Assembly (NCBI GenBank): GCA_017645305.1
Contig: JAGCPD010000012.1
Span: 1-64,000 of the forward strand
Source: Bacteroidaceae bacterium
Lineage (GTDB): Bacteria > Bacteroidota > Bacteroidia > Bacteroidales > Bacteroidaceae
Direction of reading: 5' to 3'
DNA: 64,000 bases
How positions within the stretch are numbered: position 1 is the stretch's first letter; every line of letters begins with the position of its first letter. The position numbers were made by a program, and so were the translations under genes. The notes beneath the pieces are model-generated. The model saw only the letters and a program-made list of their open reading frames with translations. It ran no database searches and was not told the origin of the DNA. Positions 53,601 through 60,656 of the stretch are shown here, in pieces.

Positions 53601-54199
53601 GTCACTTTGTCTTTCGGGTCGTAACCTGCCTCTATGTGAATGCTTACCGTTGGCAAGGTGGTTACCTGATACCATACAGAATCCTTACCTTCGCCTTCAT
53701 AGCCATAGAACTCCAGTTCTGCTATGTTACAACGTGAATCATTGGGACCAACATAACGAACATAGCGAAAACCACGAGTCACAGGCACTTCGGCATAGTC
53801 CATCACTTTAGCCGTACCCGTACTCGGAATGAGATAAAGAGGAACCGCATCAAGGAAATCTGGACTATTACTACCCTCAAAAAGACCCAGTTGGACACGT
53901 TTCAACTGAGAGGTACGAGGACTCCATCCCACCTTCGTGATGACATGAGCTGTACCCAAATCGAGACCAACCCAAGTACGTGAACGATCCATAGAGGCAT
54001 AGAACGTATCATAATTGCCATCGAAAGCACAAGCGGGCGTGTTGACCGTTGTGCTTGATTGGCTGGTGTCATAATCGATATTGGGTGATCCTATAGGTGT
54101 TCCTGTCAGTTTTTGTTCTATCTGTTGGCCATAGACGAGACTTGTGAAAAGCAAAAAAAAGCCTATGGTCAGATAATGATATATTATGTACTTTTGCAT
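50618..54199 (-). CDS. Secreted CotH protein with discoidin, GLUG, dockerin-like, cohesin-like and Ig-like modules and T9SS tail
   Basis: The frame opens at a TTG (54205), but the ATG at 54199 (MQKYIIYHYLTIGFFLLFTSLVYGQ) is the natural start; 1193 residues. Order: discoidin module (about 35-170); CotH kinase-like domain (about 180-600; hallmark SWDFDLAFDND near 450); GLUG-like repeats (about 620-785); dockerin-like Ca-binding pair (about 865-920, DVNGDGKVTEADIEALADYI and DMNRDRAIDVYDIVALRNYI); a beta-sandwich that resembles a cohesin (about 926-1063, KVNVTLSAAQTATAWQVDVR, RTGVAFFFVID); a Big_2/Ig-like domain (about 1066-1146, TTSDASIASVDQQGNVVAG); and a short T9SS tail. Function is unknown; a surface scaffold is inferred. 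Confidence 0.83.
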   Translation of the reverse strand: MQKYIIYHYLTIGFFLLFTSLVYGQQIEQKLTGTPIGSPNIDYDTSQSSTTVNTPACAFDGNYDTFYASMDRSRTWVGLDLGTAHVITKVGWSPRTSQLKRVQLGLFEGSNSPDFLDAVPLYLIPSTGTAKVMDYAEVPVTRGFRYVRYVGPNDSRCNIAELEFYGYEGEGKDSVWYQVTTLPTVSIHIEAGYDPKDKVTELPSFITITYDHGTRIQEYPITTRGRGNASWGFPKKPWRIKFADGNSHRMLKGSAQESPAKAKKWTLINNYGDKTLMRNCLAFEVSKRVGALYTPYCQPVDVIMNGEYKGCYQLCDQVSVDKNRVPVTEMEVWDNEEPELTGGYLIEVDAYANQETSWFNSSRGNPVTIKHPGDEDITTQQHNYIRNYFNLMESALFSSNYTDLVDGYRKYLDAESFLKHFIIGEFSGNMDTYWSTYMYKEREESQFHVAPSWDFDLAFDNDQRIYPVNGRSDWAYRGGSAAGNMKTFVSRLLSDKATDQQLRQLWKDCRKVGLLDEKTLVAYVDSMAQEMDASAQLNFIRWPILNSRVHQNVSALGSFNAEVNVLRSYIPARIAWIDKYLNYEPDPIYKDSTYYISNAKELLAFADAVSRGANGSDAYLTADIDMAAYSSIYTPIGTESNPFKGIFNGRGFRIKNLNITGGNGLGVFGTVTGGATIKNLVLDSSCSIRGAAYVGLVGVSSGSGLVTISCVGNEADITASAQNAAGIIGCNLDSSCEIFISDCYNTGTVSGGMESASLCGWIGNNGIIQNCWNIGTVTGYDWGYDMVRGGISLDNCYSTFGDQVSRISMEAVTSGELCYKLNGEASEDVSWYQTIGTDAHPVFDNTHGTVFRAADGTYYSTISIKGDVNGDGKVTEADIEALADYILNPISENFPVNLADMNRDRAIDVYDIVALRNYIDNNVQKEETFTARLYAANTTIKAGGTRKVNVTLSAAQTATAWQVDVRFGPLLSANMESVDLGAIKSESHIIRAGQIVDGIRILAYSPVQEPLASRTGVAFFFVIDADSAFTDTSEFTLSNIRVAAPDGSRAQVNDASYNVTFAKTYISSISFSESEVSIIQGGQTTLAPIVLPALATNKELSWTTSDASIASVDQQGNVVAGNLGDAVVTATATDGSRISGSISVHVIEDPEVSVLSLQALPADAEVYNIMGVRLQRIMHSGVYVVNGKKVIVK

Positions 54200-54233
54200 T
54201 ATCAAATTGTCTTCTTTTCTTGTAACTAAAAGG

Positions 54234-54241
54234 CAAAAGTA
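54234..54241 (-). promoter_or_regulatory. Possible -7 element of the second CotH gene
   Basis: TACTTTTG on the minus strand, 34 bp before the ATG at 54199. No clear -33 element. Confidence 0.4.
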
Positions 54242-54279
54242 AACAAAAATTCCTTATGATGGAAATAAATATCTATTTA

Positions 54280-54311
54280 TTTGTCGTTGAATGTAAAAAG
54301 ATATAACTTTG
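54280..54311 (+). promoter_or_regulatory. Promoter of the CobW-type GTPase gene
   Basis: TTTG (54280-54283), 20-bp spacer, TAACTTTG (54304-54311). Its -7 box overlaps the TTG at 54309, which rules out that codon as a start. Confidence 0.8.
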
Positions 54312-54338
54312 CAATCCAAAATAAAATCAATATTACTG

Positions 54339-55613
54339 ATGAATAAGTACAATGTACCCGTTTTGCTGCTTACGGGATATTTGGGCAGCGGTAAGACAAC
54401 GTTATTGAACCGTATCCTTTCCAACGAAAGAGGCATACGCTTTGCCGTCATTGTAAACGATATTGGTGAAGTGAACATTGATGCCGACCTGATTCAAAAA
54501 GGCGGTATTGTTAATCAGACGGACGATAGCCTTGTTGCACTGCAGAACGGCTGTATATGCTGTACCCTTAAAATGGACTTGGTACAGCAGCTTCATGACA
54601 TTATTGCTCTGCAACGTTTTGACTACATCGTAATTGAAGCCAGTGGTATATGCGAGCCGGCTCCTATTGCCCAGACAATATGCTCTATTCCCTCTATGGC
54701 ACCAGAAGTGACAAAGAATGGTGTTCCCTTACTCGACTGCATTGTTACCGTAGTGGATGCCCTGCGAATGAAAGATGAATTCGGCAACGGAAATGATCTT
54801 ATGAAACAGCATTTGGAGGAAGATGACATTGAAAATCTAGTCATCCAACAGATTGAATTCTGTAACATTATCCTCCTGAACAAAGCAGCCGAAGTGACGC
54901 CTCATGATTTGGAACGCACCAAACAGATTCTTCGAGCCTTGCAGCCGAAAGCTGAAATCATTGAATGCAACTACGGTGATGTGGAACTGAATAAGATTCT
55001 GAACACCAACCTTTTTGATTTCGATAAGGTTGCCACCTCTGCGGCCTGGATTAATGAAATAGAAAACCATTCCCCAGACGAAGAACATGAAGAGGAAGAA
55101 GAACATCATCACCATCACCATGAAGAAGATGGACATCACCATGATGATGAAGAAGTCTGCCCAGAATGTGGCCATCATCATCACCACGATGAACATTGCC
55201 ACTGCGGATGCCATCATCATGACGGAGAAGGAGAGGCAGAGGAATATGGTATCGGAACATACGTTTATTATCGCCGCCAGCCCCTTGACTTAAGCAACTT
55301 CGACCATTTTGTGGCTCGTTTGTGGCCAAAGAATATCATTAGAGCCAAAGGAATATGCTATTTCAAGGGCGAGGAGGATGTCTGCTATGTATTTGAGCAG
55401 GCAGGAAAACAGGTTAAACTTCAGAACGTTGGGCAATGGTATGCTACTATGCCTAAACATGAACTGGAAACATTTATGCAACGCAATGAAAGTCTTCGCC
55501 GTGATTGGGATGATCAATACGGAGACCGTATGCAGAAACTTGTTTTCATAGGCCAGCATCTTGACCGCGAAGCCATTGCAACACTTTTGGATGCTTGTTT
55601 GGTAAAGGAGTAA
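54339..55613 (+). CDS. CobW/COG0523-type GTPase with histidine-rich metal-binding loop
   Basis: The ATG at 54339 (MNKYNVPVLLLTGYLGSGKT) is 27 bp after the -7 box and gives 424 residues. Walker A is GYLGSGKTTLLNRIL (about 11-25); the metal-binding CICC motif (NGCICCTLKMDL) is near residue 72; the Glu/SG motif is YIVIEASGICEPAPI (about 99). A very His/Glu-rich stretch (about residues 250-305), also containing CPECGHH and CHCGCHH, separates the GTPase from the CobW C-terminal domain (RLWPKNIIRAKGICYFKGEED). Such proteins deliver zinc or cobalt to target enzymes. No Zur-type operator or metal transporter is seen next to it, so the metal is not fixed; zinc is the usual guess. Convergent with the small partition gene. 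Confidence 0.88.
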   Translation: MNKYNVPVLLLTGYLGSGKTTLLNRILSNERGIRFAVIVNDIGEVNIDADLIQKGGIVNQTDDSLVALQNGCICCTLKMDLVQQLHDIIALQRFDYIVIEASGICEPAPIAQTICSIPSMAPEVTKNGVPLLDCIVTVVDALRMKDEFGNGNDLMKQHLEEDDIENLVIQQIEFCNIILLNKAAEVTPHDLERTKQILRALQPKAEIIECNYGDVELNKILNTNLFDFDKVATSAAWINEIENHSPDEEHEEEEEHHHHHHEEDGHHHDDEEVCPECGHHHHHDEHCHCGCHHHDGEGEAEEYGIGTYVYYRRQPLDLSNFDHFVARLWPKNIIRAKGICYFKGEEDVCYVFEQAGKQVKLQNVGQWYATMPKHELETFMQRNESLRRDWDDQYGDRMQKLVFIGQHLDREAIATLLDACLVKE

Positions 55614-55628
55614 GGCTACTCCCCTACC

Positions 55629-56000
55629 CTATACCCACTCATAGATGGAGTTCTCGTACTCGGCCAACTGTGTTAAAGCTGCTTGGTCTAGGCCTATTCC
55701 TTCCTTGTAATGTTGCTGCAGAAACTGATGCAAGGCAGCCCTAACAACATTCTGCTTCTCAAATTTGTTGCGGAATGCAATATAATCCAAGGCATTTCTG
55801 TCTTCCTCTGAAGTGAAGAACGAGAAACCTCCCACCTTTTGAATCTTACAAACTCGCTTAAGTGGTTTGGAGACCGGAGCTTCTTGTACTATCTGTGTAC
55901 GTACTGCTTCATTTGTAGCCAAAGGAACTGGCTGTACAAAGTTCCGACTGGCATCCTTTGCTACCTGTGCAATTGGCAAACTTCCTTTCTTAATAGCCAT
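55629..56000 (-). CDS. Probable partition partner of ParA (ribbon-helix-helix-like, ParB role)
   Basis: A 123-residue protein. The N-terminal half (residues 1-60) is Ala/Pro/Val-rich, basic and probably unstructured; the C-terminal half has a strand followed by two helices (GGFSFFTSEEDRNALDYIAF, NVVRAALHQFLQQHYKEG), a pattern that fits a ribbon-helix-helix DNA-binding fold. It sits 69 bp downstream of parA on the same strand. In type Ib partition systems the second gene encodes a small RHH centromere-binding protein with a flexible N-terminus that stimulates ParA, which is what I infer here. The sequence match is by pattern only; no named family was recognised. Confidence 0.6.
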   Translation of the reverse strand: MAIKKGSLPIAQVAKDASRNFVQPVPLATNEAVRTQIVQEAPVSKPLKRVCKIQKVGGFSFFTSEEDRNALDYIAFRNKFEKQNVVRAALHQFLQQHYKEGIGLDQAALTQLAEYENSIYEWV

Positions 56001-56004
56001 ATAT

Positions 56005-56066
56005 GTAAGTGTTTAAATATTTGTAAATATTCGCGTATTCAGATACTTTAATACTTAAGTGTTCGT
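56005..56066. repeat. AT-rich 7-bp-periodic array between parA and its partner
   Basis: Units such as TAAATAT, TTGTAAA, TATTCGC, GTATTCA, GATACTT, TAATACT, TAAGTGT, TCGTATA follow each other in a 7-bp register. The AAATATTCG core recurs at the far end of the array upstream of parA. Possible centromere site. Confidence 0.5.
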
Positions 56067-56069
56067 ATA

Positions 56070-56957
56070 TTAAGCTTCTCTTTCTTTCGTGAAGCGCTGA
56101 AAGGCAGCATTAGCTAGCTGACCCCATTTAACAGGAGTCCAAGTCTTAGGTCTTGCCTTTCTGCCTATCAGGTATTCGGCCACCCTCATATAGTCATCAG
56201 CAGCCGTACAGTCTGGACTATATTCAAAAAGGGACATCTCATAGGCAACACTCTCTGTGCATCTCACACATTCCCTAATATAAACAGGGAAGAGAGGAGC
56301 CTTAACCTCTTCCTCATTACTATAATATGCCTTAACTTCTTTGCTAATGGCTTTCTGGGCATTCCATCTTACCAGCAAATAACCCAAAATGGTTACGGGA
56401 CAACGTAACTGCGTCCTGACTTTTTCAATGTAATCCAACAATCTGGGCAACCCCTGTAAACTATAAATGCCAGCTTCTGTGGGAACAATGACATAATCAC
56501 TTGCAACAAGAGCATTAGTGTTCATAAGCGTCTCACCTCCTGGTGCGCAATCTATGAAAATATAATCATACATGTTCCTAATCTTCGCACCAGACTCTGG
56601 GTCTACTGTATCCAAGAAGTCCCTGAGTCTATGCTCACGATTATACATCAACTGCAACTCGGCATTAATGTTACTCATACTGTGACTTCCCGGCACATAG
56701 TCCAGTCCATCATATCTGGTATAAATAGGAAGCGATCGCATTTCGCCAGGCTTGAAGTCATGAAGCCAATCATAAATTGTGCTCTCAGCTTCTAAATGTA
56801 CGGTCTTATCAACTGTATCAGTAAGGTTACACTGGGGGTCTGTATCAACCAGCAACACCTTTTTACCTAACAGCCATAAGGCAAAACCAAGATTAACGCA
56901 TGAGGTTGTTTTTGCACAACCACCCTTGTCATGTAAAAAAGAAATTACTCGCGCCAT
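56070..56957 (-). CDS. parA: ParA-type partition ATPase
   Basis: A 295-residue ATPase of the ParA/MinD superfamily. The deviant Walker A is KGGCAKTTS (residues 11-19, with the signature Lys11 and Lys16), Walker A' is LLVDTDPQCNLTD (about 35-47), and the Walker B region is YDYIFIDCAPGG (about 129-140). There is no N-terminal helix-turn-helix, so it belongs to the short (type Ib-like) ParA proteins, which do not repress their own genes. It drives segregation of the replicon over the nucleoid. It is transcribed divergently from the replication initiator, with the iteron cluster between them, and is followed by the small RHH-like gene. Confidence 0.93.
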   Translation of the reverse strand: MARVISFLHDKGGCAKTTSCVNLGFALWLLGKKVLLVDTDPQCNLTDTVDKTVHLEAESTIYDWLHDFKPGEMRSLPIYTRYDGLDYVPGSHSMSNINAELQLMYNREHRLRDFLDTVDPESGAKIRNMYDYIFIDCAPGGETLMNTNALVASDYVIVPTEAGIYSLQGLPRLLDYIEKVRTQLRCPVTILGYLLVRWNAQKAISKEVKAYYSNEEEVKAPLFPVYIRECVRCTESVAYEMSLFEYSPDCTAADDYMRVAEYLIGRKARPKTWTPVKWGQLANAAFQRFTKEREA

Positions 56958-56992
56958 ACGATGAAATCGGTTATATTTTTAATTTCTGCGGA

Positions 56993-57023
56993 CAAAATTA
57001 GACTTTTATTTCGAAAGAACAAA
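56993..57023 (-). promoter_or_regulatory. parA promoter
   Basis: On the minus strand TTTG (57020-57023), 19 bp, TAATTTTG (56993-57000), 36 bp before the ATG. It abuts the AT-rich repeat array, so a centromere-bound protein could repress it. Confidence 0.75.
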
Positions 57024-57262
57024 GAAATATTCAAATATTTTGAAATATTTAGGTATAAAAATATCCAAACCCTTACATATTTGGCATTGTATTCGTTAAA
57101 TTCGCAGAAACACATTTATATATTTATAAATATCTGGGAATATGCAAACATCTTTAAATATATTCATATACGCGGGTATGCCAATATTTCTATACCCATA
57201 TACCTGAATACGCAAAAAGGTAAATGTATAAATATTCGTATATGCCGATATTTGCATATTAA
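57024..57262. repeat. AT-rich repeat array upstream of parA, candidate centromere (parS-like)
   Basis: About 240 bp of degenerate A/T units, many in a 7-bp register, including AAATATT, GTATATGCC, ATACGCGGGTATGCC, CATATACC and AATACGC. Similar units occur at 56005-56066, so arrays flank parA on both sides. Small direct repeats next to the parA promoter are the usual form of type Ib centromeres. The unit cannot be defined exactly by eye. Confidence 0.5.
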
Positions 57263-57316
57263 AACTTTGAATTAGAAAGGCACAAAGAAAGATTATATTT
57301 ATGATAATAGAGTAAG

Positions 57317-57402
57317 GTGTTCCTGTTCTCCGCACCTAATATACTTAATGTTCCTACAAAATGTTCTCATACTTCGCAACAAATGTTCACAATCTACGCA
57401 CC
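57317..57402 (-). repeat. Replication iterons, inverted cluster (3 copies)
   Basis: Three 20-bp iterons on the minus strand: 57317-57336 (GGTGCGGAGAACAGGAACAC), 57361-57380 (GTTGCGAAGTATGAGAACAT) and 57383-57402 (GGTGCGTAGATTGTGAACAT). Starts are 44 and 22 bp apart, that is whole multiples of 22. Confidence 0.85.
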
Positions 57403-57567
57403 ACGTATAAGTTAAACTATTAATAATCAAGAGAATATGGGGAAATATAAAGTAATAAAAATAATAATTGGAGAAGAAAAAGTTATTTGTACTAAAATAA
57501 AATTTATAAATTATATTGTTATATATTTAATATAAATTCCTGATATTTAATCTTTTGACTTGGAATT
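57403..57567. other. AT-rich core between the two iteron clusters, candidate unwinding region
   Basis: 165 bp with very few G or C, flanked by iterons pointing towards it from both sides. It holds no open frame of note. The position suits a DNA unwinding element; no classical DnaA box (TTWTNCACA) was seen in the region. Confidence 0.5.
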
Positions 57568-57712
57568 GGTGCGTAGATAACGAACACTTGGTGCGAAGTA
57601 ATGGAACATTATGTGAGAAGAAAAGGGGCACTTGGTGCGAAAGTTTGGAACACAGGTGCGAAGAATAGGAAGACTGGTTATATTTGCAGGAAGGTGCGAA
57701 ACATGGGAACAC
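57568..57712 (+). repeat. Replication iterons, direct cluster (5 copies)
   Basis: Five 20-bp iterons on the plus strand at 57568, 57590, 57634, 57655 and 57693, consensus GGTGCGAARNNNNGGAACAC. Spacings are 22, 44, 21 and 38 bp. The best copies are 57634-57653 (GGTGCGAAAGTTTGGAACAC) and 57693-57712 (GGTGCGAAACATGGGAACAC). Confidence 0.9.
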
Positions 57713-57930
57713 TTCTATTATATAATAATGTATATAAAGAATGCAGATGAGAAAAAGATGAATTATTCTTGTTTGAAAGATTGTAACACAGAAGTAAGAG
57801 AATGTAGAATAATGTCAAAAGTATAAAGGAATGATTGTGGTAAGTAAATTGCGGACAGGAAGGTAGGAAATAATTCATTATATATGTAATCGTGCATGGA
57901 ATATTGAAGTGCTATTTAAAGAAACATCAT

Positions 57931-57950
57931 TTTGCGAAAGTTTGGAACAC
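57931..57950 (+). repeat. Isolated iteron at the rep promoter, candidate autoregulatory operator
   Basis: TTTGCGAAAGTTTGGAACAC differs from the best copy in two bases. It ends 15 bp before the -33 element of the rep promoter, so initiator bound here could control its own transcription. Confidence 0.8.
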
Positions 57951-57965
57951 TTTTTGCTCAGAAAA

Positions 57966-57997
57966 TTTGGAAGTTTCGTTGAAATGGACTATTTTTG
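57966..57997 (+). promoter_or_regulatory. rep promoter
   Basis: TTTG (57966-57969), 20-bp spacer, TATTTTTG (57990-57997). The start codon at 58025 is 27 bp further on, so the leader is only about 20 nt. Confidence 0.8.
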
Positions 57998-58024
57998 CCC
58001 CAAAGAACTTAATTTTGGACTAAA

Positions 58025-59485
58025 ATGGCTAAGAAAAAAGGTCCTGCTATTGTGAGCAAAACCAACGAGTTGGTGCAGTCCATCTCGCAGAACAATGATA
58101 TAGATTTCATTATGAATCCTATCACGTACACTCAGATACGTGGTAACTTTTCCCTTGTTCAAACCAACTTGATGATAGCAATCATTGCACAGTTGCAAGA
58201 TCGTATAAAGGAACAGTTAAGTTTCGACAATATGTCCACTCTTTTCAAACCAGAGGATCTGAGTGGAAATCTGCTTAATTTCGAGATACCGCTAAGGGAA
58301 CTTGGCATCAGTCCCAAAAAGTATGGCGAGCTGGAAACGGCTTGTGAGGCTCTGTTGCATGTTGATATGTCGTATAAACGATATGATGAAAATGAAGACA
58401 CCTGGTATGATGTTAAGCAGAATATCTTCCATAAGATAGAATTTCCCACTGCAGATCTGAACGCAGAAGGTGAGAAGATGGGGTACAAAAGCGGCTTCCG
58501 CAGAAAAGGTTATATCCGCATTCAGATGGTAGATGAGAGTGCTCGTGAAATACTGAATTTAAAGAAAGGCTACACCCGACATCTGAAAGGAATTACCCAA
58601 TTGTGCCGCAGTCCCAGGACGCCTCGTCTTTACATTTACCTCAGTGCCTGGCGAAGGATTGGGTCCTGTAATGTGAACTATATTGACCTGAAAGAGTTCT
58701 TTGGCGTTCTCACCTATAGTAAGGACCATAAGAAGATTATCGATGATCATTATCTTAAATACGGAGCTTTTCACAGAGATGTCTTGGATCCCGTTCAGCG
58801 CGAGATGAAAAAGTTGTCGGACGAGGGAAAGGTTGAATTCTGTTTTGATTATGTTCCTGTTTATCCGCGTGGCGTTACTCGCGGCAATCCTGAGAGTATT
58901 CGTTTTACCATTATAGAAGGTAAGATGGGGCAGGCCCAGAATCATGAGAACTACTTGGGTCAGGTTCATTCCGACCTTATTACCAAGTACCGTTTACAGC
59001 CTATGGAGTGGGCTCGTCTGCAAGAGTATATTTTTGATGGGCTCGACTTGAAAGAGGAATTAGTGAAGATCGACAAGCTGATAGAGCAGCATCAGCCAGA
59101 CAATGTACATGCTTATGTAACAGAAATCCTTTATAATTGGCTTAAGAAACAGCAGAAGCCCCAGGAGCCTAAGTTTGACGTTGCCGAGGAAATCTATGAT
59201 GATACACCAGAGCGCCCATTTGTCCAACCCATTTATAGAGAAAAGTATGCCAGATGGATGGAGCAGGCCAGAGAAAGGTTGGGCGATGTCTTCTATAACA
59301 CCTATATGACGCCTTGTGACCTATGGGCTGTCCGAGACAAGAATATTCTGATAGCTGTACCAACCGATTTTGTTCGCGAGAAATGGGAAGAACATATAGG
59401 TGAAATCAGCAGCTATTTCTATACCGCTTTTGGAACGGATAAAGAAATACGCTATATAATACAAGACCTATCTGTTTTCAAGTGA
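58025..59485 (+). CDS. RepB/Rep_3-type replication initiator with C-terminal DnaA domain I-like module
   Basis: A 486-residue protein. Residues about 30-290 show the tandem winged-helix layout of Rep_3 initiators (NPITYTQIRGNFSLVQTNLMIAIIAQLQDRI; GFRRKGYIRIQMV; TRHLKGITQLCRSPRTPRLYIYLSAW). The middle is helical. Residues about 405-486 resemble DnaA domain I: YARWMEQARERLGDVFYNTY, then MTPCDLWAVRDKNILIAVPT and DFVREKWEEHIGEISSYFYT, with the W/L/F pattern and the P...FV.E..E motif of that domain. In DnaA this part binds DnaB helicase and other regulators. Iterons lie directly upstream and parA diverges, which fixes the role as initiator of this replicon. The fusion would let the initiator recruit helicase without DnaA. 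Confidence 0.85.
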   Translation: MAKKKGPAIVSKTNELVQSISQNNDIDFIMNPITYTQIRGNFSLVQTNLMIAIIAQLQDRIKEQLSFDNMSTLFKPEDLSGNLLNFEIPLRELGISPKKYGELETACEALLHVDMSYKRYDENEDTWYDVKQNIFHKIEFPTADLNAEGEKMGYKSGFRRKGYIRIQMVDESAREILNLKKGYTRHLKGITQLCRSPRTPRLYIYLSAWRRIGSCNVNYIDLKEFFGVLTYSKDHKKIIDDHYLKYGAFHRDVLDPVQREMKKLSDEGKVEFCFDYVPVYPRGVTRGNPESIRFTIIEGKMGQAQNHENYLGQVHSDLITKYRLQPMEWARLQEYIFDGLDLKEELVKIDKLIEQHQPDNVHAYVTEILYNWLKKQQKPQEPKFDVAEEIYDDTPERPFVQPIYREKYARWMEQARERLGDVFYNTYMTPCDLWAVRDKNILIAVPTDFVREKWEEHIGEISSYFYTAFGTDKEIRYIIQDLSVFK

Positions 59486-59582
59486 GAGTAGAGTAGGGGG
59501 TGCCACTACCATTAATGAAAATTTGCTACTATTAATAGTACGGCTCTTAGTTTGAGAGCTATGTGTTTGTATAAAACAAAAG

Positions 59583-59606
59583 AAGGTCTTGACAAGCCAA
59601 GACCTT
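59583..59606 (-). terminator. rpoD terminator
   Basis: AAGGTCTTG (59583-59591) and CAAGACCTT (59598-59606) form a 9-bp stem with a 6-base loop. On the minus strand it is followed by CTTCTTTTGTTTTAT. It also lies 97 bp after the rep stop and may end both transcripts. Confidence 0.85.
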
Positions 59607-59629
59607 ATTCTATATAATAGGGTGATGTT

Positions 59630-60490
59630 TTATCCTAAATATGAGCGGAGCAGACTGTTGCGGCTGCCAGAACGAAGTTTGCGGATAGCCTTTTCGCGGA
59701 TCTGGCGTACACGTTCACGGGTAAGGCCAAAGCGTTCGCCAATTTCCTCAAGGGTCATTTCCTGATGGTTGATGCCGAAGCTCATTTCTACAATGTCTTT
59801 CTCACGCTCGTTCAGCATACTCAGTGCACGGTCAATCTCTGTGGCAAGGCTTTCGTTTACCAGACTTTTGTCTGCCATAGGAGAGTCGGGGTTCTGCATT
59901 ACATCCAACAGGCTGTTCTCTTCACCCTCAACAAAGGGAGCATCCACACTCACGTGGCGGCCGCTGGCACGCAGGGAGTCGTTGATCTTCTCAGGAAGCT
60001 CGTTCACTAATTCTGCCAACTCATCGGCACTGGGTTTGCGCTCATGTTCCTGTTCGAACTTGGTCATTGCCTTGGTAATCTTGTTAACTGCACTAACCTG
60101 GTTCAAAGGCAGACGAACGATACGGCTCTGCTCGGCCAATGCCTGCAGGATGGTCTGACGAATCCACCAAACAGCGTATGAGATGAACTTGAAACCACGT
60201 GTCTCATCGAACTTCTCTGCTGCTTTGATAAGTCCCACATTACCTTCGTTTATAAGGTCAGGTAGGGACAGGCCTTGGTTTTGGTACTGTTTGGCAACAG
60301 AAACCACAAAACGCAGATTGGCGCGAACCAGTTTGTCAAGAGCCCGGCGATCCCCCTTCTTTATTCGTTGAGTCAGTTCAACTTCTTCGTCAACAGTAAG
60401 GAGACCTTCGCGACCTATTTCCTGCAAATATTTATCCAGCGAAGCACTATCGCGACTGGTGATACTTTTTGTGATTTTAAGCTGTCTCAT
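59630..60490 (-). CDS. rpoD: Primary RNA polymerase sigma factor (sigma-70 family)
   Basis: A 286-residue sigma factor. Region 1.2 is [27 protein letters not shown] (about 16-42), region 2 has [39 protein letters not shown] and the -10 recognition helix [24 protein letters not shown], region 3 follows, and region 4 holds [29 protein letters not shown]. It lacks region 1.1 and the long non-conserved insert of the E. coli protein, as is normal for the Bacteroidetes housekeeping sigma (SigABfr type) that reads the TTTG/TAnnTTTG promoters in this window. Its place 145 bp from the replication initiator (convergent) is important for judging what kind of replicon this is. Confidence 0.94.
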   Translation of the reverse strand: MRQLKITKSITSRDSASLDKYLQEIGREGLLTVDEEVELTQRIKKGDRRALDKLVRANLRFVVSVAKQYQNQGLSLPDLINEGNVGLIKAAEKFDETRGFKFISYAVWWIRQTILQALAEQSRIVRLPLNQVSAVNKITKAMTKFEQEHERKPSADELAELVNELPEKINDSLRASGRHVSVDAPFVEGEENSLLDVMQNPDSPMADKSLVNESLATEIDRALSMLNEREKDIVEMSFGINHQEMTLEEIGERFGLTRERVRQIREKAIRKLRSGSRNSLLRSYLG

Positions 60491-60516
60491 AGTGAACCTA
60501 TAGTTATTTTGGCGTG

Positions 60517-60524
60517 CGAAGATA
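60517..60524 (-). promoter_or_regulatory. Possible -7 element of rpoD
   Basis: TATCTTCG on the minus strand, 27 bp before the start codon; one base off consensus and no proper -33. Weak call. Confidence 0.3.
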
Positions 60525-60582
60525 GAACTTTTTTCTGAAATGTTTTAAAATTTCATCAAAAAATGTTGATTATTTGTTACTA

Positions 60583-60616
60583 TTGATATCTGTATTTTGA
60601 AAAATAACTATCTTTG
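60583..60616 (+). promoter_or_regulatory. lemA-htpX promoter
   Basis: TATCTTTG (60609-60616) followed by CATT is an exact -7 element. The only -33 candidate is TTG at 60583-60585, with a spacer of 23 bp, so the upstream element is poor. Confidence 0.55.
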
Positions 60617-60656
60617 CATTACAAAAAAATGTATAACAAGTAAAAAATAGAGAATT

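Noticed and set aside
54309..54338. TTG start of the CobW-type gene
   Set aside because: The codon is part of the -7 box; the ATG at 54339 gives the normal family start.
54837..55220. Met-rich minus-strand frame opposite the His-rich loop of the GTPase
   Set aside because: The Met/Val runs are the reverse complement of CAT/CAC histidine codons, so it is a by-product of the loop.
57317..57950. CRISPR array
   Set aside because: Repeats are 20 bp, degenerate in the middle, occur in both orientations and have uneven gaps; no cas genes. They fit iterons.
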